Assembly (NCBI GenBank): GCA_012932295.1 | Contig: JAAONU010000002.1 | Coordinates: 37,631,521 to 37,695,520 of the forward strand | DNA: 64,000 nt | Direction of reading: 5' to 3' | Source of the DNA: Cyclina sinensis | Lineage: Eukaryota; Mollusca; Bivalvia; Venerida; Veneridae | Shown: positions 59,550-64,000 of the stretch, one piece after another | Layout of the letters: every line of letters begins with the position of its first letter | Numbering within the stretch: position 1 is the first letter of the stretch | Position numbers and translations under genes: made by a program | Notes under the pieces: model-generated | What the model saw: the letters and a program-made list of their open reading frames with translations, nothing else | What the model was told of the DNA's origin: nothing | Database searches by the model: none

Positions 59550-62010
59550 CCTCTCAAGCAAAGCCTGTCCTCATTTCTCATCAAGCATTATTTCCCCTAC
59601 CTCATAACTATTCCTTTTCAAAACTTAACTTGGTCTTACATTAATGCTACACAGTTTATGAACCCCAGCTCTCCAGCCAAGCCTGCCCCATCTCATCAAG
59701 CATTATATGGCCTACCTCATAACAATTTATTCTTTGTCAACAAACACTCTGTATCTTAACTGAATGCCACAAAATCATATACACCTCTTCTCCTGCAAAG
59801 CCTGTCCTTAAACTCAAAAACTCATATACACAACAACCATAACTTTTCCCTACCTTGTAACTATTTTTTGTCAACAAAACAGATAGCACTGTGCTACAAG
59901 ATAGGGGGTTGTTATATTAGTATGTGTGACTTCTAATTTGATAGTTTTATGAACTTTTTGTGCACCACAGCAGTATAATACAGAGAATATTATTCTTGCA
60001 TTGGTCTTACCTAAATGAATGAAAATTCTTGAACTCCAGCTCTCCAGCAAGGCCTGTCTTCATATCACATCAAGCATAATTTCCTGTTACCTCTTAACTA
60101 TTTATTACTTTTCAACTAAAATCACTTTGTCTTACATGAATGCCAGACAGTTCATGAACCTTACCTCTACAGCAAGACCCTCCTCCTATGACATCAATCA
60201 TTATGTCCGCCTACCTCATTTCTATTTATTCTTTGTTAGCAAAACTCGCTTGGTCTTATATGAATGCAACACATTTCATGAATCTAAGCTCTCCTGCATG
60301 GCCTGTCCTCATATCATGTCAAGTATTATTTCCCCTCACATCATAACAATTTATTTCCTGTCAACTAAAATCACTTTGTCTTAGATGAATGCCACAAAGT
60401 TCATGAACCCCACCTCTCCAGCAAGACTAGTGTCCTCATATGACATCAATCATTATGTCCCCCTACCTCATTACTATTTATTCTTTGTCAGCAAAACTCA
60501 CTTGGTCTTATATGAATGCAACACATTTCATGAATCTCAGCTCTCCAACATGGCCTGTCCTCATAACATGTCAAGTATTATTTCTCTCTACCTCATAACT
60601 ATTTATTTTCTGTCAACTAAAATCCCTTTGTCTTACATGAATGCCACAAAGTTCATGAACCCCACCTCTCCAGCAAGACCTGTCCTCATATGACATCAAT
60701 CATTATGTCCCCCTACCTCATTACTATTTATTCTTTGTCAGCAAACCTCACTTGGTCTTATATGAATGCAACACATTTCATGAATCCCAGCTCTCCTGCA
60801 AGGCCTGTCCTTATATCACATCAGGCATTATGTCCCCCTACCTCATTACTATTCATTGTTAACAAAACTCACTTGATTTACATTAATGACACAATGTTCA
60901 TGAACCCTAGCTCTCCAGCAAGGCCTGTCCTCGTATCATGTCAAGCAATTATCCCCCTACCTCATTACTATTTATTTCTGGTCAACAAAACACACCTTAC
61001 ATCTTAAATGAATGCCACACATTCATATACCCCTCTTCTCCTGCTAAACCACGCCTTAAACTCAAGAACTCATTACACAACAAGCATTACTTTCCCCAGC
61101 CTTATAACTTTTTATTATTTGTCAACAAAACAGATAGCACTGTGCTACAAGATAAAGAGATTAGGTACTAGTAAGAGTGACATCTAATATAATAGGTTTA
61201 TGAACCTTTTTCTGTGACATAGCAGTGCAATACTTAGAAAATAAAAAAAATATGGTACATAAATTATGGCAAAATGTTGAAGTCATATAATGTAACATTT
61301 TACTGAAAGGTACCTGTATGTTTTACTTCCAAAAGGTTTTCCAGCAGTATTTGAAATTCTGATGTGTAAGAAACTTGTAAATATTGTGCTGTCAATGTAA
61401 TGTCTGTATATTTCATTATTTGTCCTCAAAATGCATCTTGTAACAACCAAATTTACCACAAATACTCTGCTTTTTCAGTAAGGATTGTAGACAGTACAAA
61501 CCCTGTCATCCATACACCCCATTTTCAAATTGCATACCAATTTCCACACAGTTATATAGGAAATTCCCGATCACACTTAAAGAAGCCTCTACCCCAACAA
61601 GGCCTGCCCACAACTATTGAATTATTCATTAACAACATTTCTCCTGCAAGGCTTGTCCTAAAACGCAAGTAAACATCTCACATCAAACAGAAATTCCCTC
61701 TAACTGTAATATCTCCTTGTCAATAAAACTCACTTCATCTTACAGTAATGCCACACAGTTCATGAAACCCAGCTCTCCATCAATGCCTGTCCTCGTATCA
61801 CATCAAGCATTATTTCCCCTTACCTCATAACTATTTATTCCCTGTCAACAAAACTCACTTAGTCTTACATGAATGCCTCACAGTTCATGAAACCCAGCTC
61901 TCCATCAATGCCTGACCTCATATCACATTAAGCATTATTTCCCCTTACCTCGTAACTATTTATTCCTTGTCAACAAAACTCACTTTACATCTTAAAGTTA
62001 CAATTAATTA
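59550..62010. repeat. Composite satellite array, second part
   Basis: Monomers at 59550-59870, a spacer at ~59880, ~9 monomers at 60000-61010, spacer ~61130, header ~61315-61700, then two more monomers (61740-62000) that copy 1 of the duplication lacks. At 60408-60900 two monomer types alternate strictly: 'gacatcaatcattatgtccc' with 'gtcagcaaaactcac', and 'atgtcaagtattatttc' with 'gtcaactaaaatcac'. Confidence 0.88.
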
Positions 62011-62014
62011 GTTA

Positions 62015-63994
62015 CTTCCCATTTCCACTGATAGAACCCACTGCTCCAACAAGCCTGCCCATAATATGGAAAATGATTCATTAACCTGATTTCTCCTGCA
62101 GTGCTTGTCTTTAAACTCAAGAACACTTCAAACATTAATTTCCCCTTATTATAATGTCTATTTCTTGTCAACAAAACACACAAGTTTCAAATGAATCAAC
62201 ATAACTAAAAAACACCACTGTCTCCACCATCTGTCCACAAATCAGAAAGCACTTGTCTTATTAAAATTTACACCTCCCCTTGAAAACCATCATAAACACA
62301 TCCATATGTAAGGTTAACACTCCCCCAACCACCCTTTTCATTACATGCATCCTTCCCCACCCCTCTTCCCAAGATTCACAAAGCACACATCACTAGCGGA
62401 TCCAGGGGGGGGCGCACCCGGCGCACGCCCCCCCTAAAATTCCCGGAGCTTACATGTTCTTTGGTATGGAAACAATAAAATATACTATATTTTCCTATTT
62501 TTTCTTCGCTCGCTTCGCTCGCGTATCTTTATACAACATTGCCTTTTGAGATGTACTCGTACACAACACAGAGTGCACGCAATTTAAACGTTCCCGCTTA
62601 GAGTGATTAAAAGTTACGCCCCCCCTAACCCAAAATCCTGGATCCGCCCCTGCACATAACATCCAAGTTTTTCACCCCTGGTCTAATCCTGATTTAGAAA
62701 ACATATATCTCACAAAACATTATGACTATCTATGACCTCTTTCCCAAATCCACAATACAAATGTCACATTTAAATTAATACGATCTCTCAGCATTTCGCT
62801 TAACCAAACCTTTTTCCTCCTCACCATTCATTCATCTTCAAAGAACCCCCCTCAACACACACACATACACACTCTAAACATTACAAGTATCATTTCTGAA
62901 ACCTCTACCAATTTGCATATTACACATAAAATTCAAACTTACCCAAAACCACTCTACCCTAAAAAGGCTCTCTCTGAACTAAGAAAAGTATTTACCGCAC
63001 CTAACCCTACCACTATCCTCCCCTACCCTCCTTTCATGATTCACAAAACACTAGTCATATTGAAATTTACACCTTAACCTTACCATTCACCCGAAACATT
63101 ACTAGTATCCTCCCCCATTCCACCTTCCCTAATTTACAAAGCAGACATTTCATAAAGATTAATCTGGCTTCACATTAATCATTGTGACTTTTTAACTAGT
63201 ATCTAAACCCTCCTTCCCCAATCCACAAATGCACATGTCATGCTTAAATTTATGCTTCCTCCCAGCATCTTTTTATTCATAAAACCATTTCATCCCCAAC
63301 CTCATATTCACCTTCAAAGACCCCCTTCCTCAACAGCATACACAAAATCTTTACATTACAAGTATGCCTTACCGACCCGACCCCTCCTTCCCCAATTGAA
63401 CAGCACATATGAAATTTAAATTTACCCTGAAACCCAACTAGCCACCAAAGTCTATCCCTGAAATTAAAAAAGAACAAAACATTTTTCACATAAAACATTA
63501 CCAGTATTCCCCGCCCTCCTTCCTCAAATAACAAAACACGTTCTGTTACACCTTCCAACCACACAGAACTATTAGTTTAAACATATTTATTCCCATATAA
63601 AATTTACACATACAAGTAATCATAAATTGAACATATAAGGAAAGGAACTTTTATAGTATTTTCCCCCACCACTCCTTCCCCACTTCACAGAGCACAGTCA
63701 TTACATTCAAATTAACACAAATGGCCTTTCTCAGATTCACAAAATATATTTCACATTAAACATTGTGACTCTCATGTCTCATCTCTCCTTCTCCAGCCTA
63801 CAAAGCATATTTCACATTCAACTATACATTGTATGCCCTCTCACTGCACCTCCCTATAAAACATCACCTTCATCCTACTGTCTTGTCTGATTCACCTAGC
63901 AGATATTACATGACGTACAAAGACATGTGTTCTGTGACATTGATACTAAAATATACAAATGACTTATCAATGACCTGTGGTTTTTGTGACAATT
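62015..63994. repeat. Segmental duplication, unit copy 2
   Basis: Matches 57160-58870 at an offset of ~4862, changing to ~5122 after the 262-bp MITE insertion at 62391. Divergence is a few per cent, mostly substitutions and short indels. The end of similarity (ACAATTATT) falls within ten bases of the window end. Confidence 0.88.
62391..62652. mobile_element. MITE present only in duplication copy 2
   Basis: The ends CACTAGCGGATCCAGG and CCTGGATCCGCCCCTG are imperfect inverted repeats. CACAT is repeated at 62386-62390 and 62653-62657, while the paralogous empty site near 57528 has it once. It contains G/C homopolymers and TTCGCTCGCTTCGCTCGCG. No coding. The ends resemble a widespread animal MITE family with CAGGGGCGGATCC ends (recollection); hAT-type elements would give 8 bp, so the superfamily is open. 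Confidence 0.88.
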
Positions 63995-64000
63995 ATTAAA

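Noticed and set aside
54042..61171. Many plus-strand ORFs of 60-123 codons with repeated NATHFMNPSSPA
   Set aside because: They follow the ~124-bp satellite monomers; frames break and restart with monomer indels.

Overview
This is eukaryotic, AT-rich, repeat-dense DNA. I infer a bivalve mollusc genome, because recurrent repeat families of the type common in bivalve introns occur (for example the roughly 1 kb element ending in 'gggccatcatggccctcttg'). Genes are split by GT-AG introns and there is no operon structure. All gene models below were built by eye from splice sites and phase agreement, not from transcripts.

Layout. 1-938: decayed LINE ORF1 (minus). 1885-3331: a MITE and a 5'-truncated mariner. 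3773-17764: a nine-exon plus-strand gene for a ~489 aa type I membrane protein with signal peptide, three Ig-like domains, Ser/Thr stalk, one TM segment containing a Glu, and a tail with three Tyr motifs, two of them matching SxYxxL. Its introns hold a ~57-copy 35-bp array with two GATA boxes per unit, a foldback MITE, a partial copy of its own Ig exon lodged in a repeat, and a 37-bp minisatellite that repeats the 5' splice site of exon 5. 17765-22300: mostly unassigned.

22345-30892: one ~1 kb bivalve repeat split by two DNA transposons, a hAT-like element (8-bp target duplication) and a 6.8-kb element with ~40-bp inverted ends and a 3-bp target duplication. The larger one encodes an apparently intact six-exon, 1098-aa DDE transposase on the minus strand. 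33404-43105: a 9.7-kb CACTA/EnSpm-like element (CACTG ends, TCT target duplication, dense CCGTAT/ATACGG subterminal repeats), itself split by a Harbinger-like element, and holding a CCAAT-box promoter-like repeat and a small two-exon ORF. 43388-46127: another bivalve repeat split by a CCGCGG-rich transposon. 46960-47410: a coding relic.

47620-63994: satellite territory: a ~245-bp degenerate tandem repeat, then a composite array of ~124-bp monomers with recurring header and spacer blocks, ending in a tandem segmental duplication of ~2.5 kb whose second copy carries a MITE that is absent from the first.

The best candidates for follow-up are the ITIM/ITAM-like Ig receptor, the intact 6.8-kb transposon, the CACTA-like giant element, and the repeat array that multiplies a splice donor.
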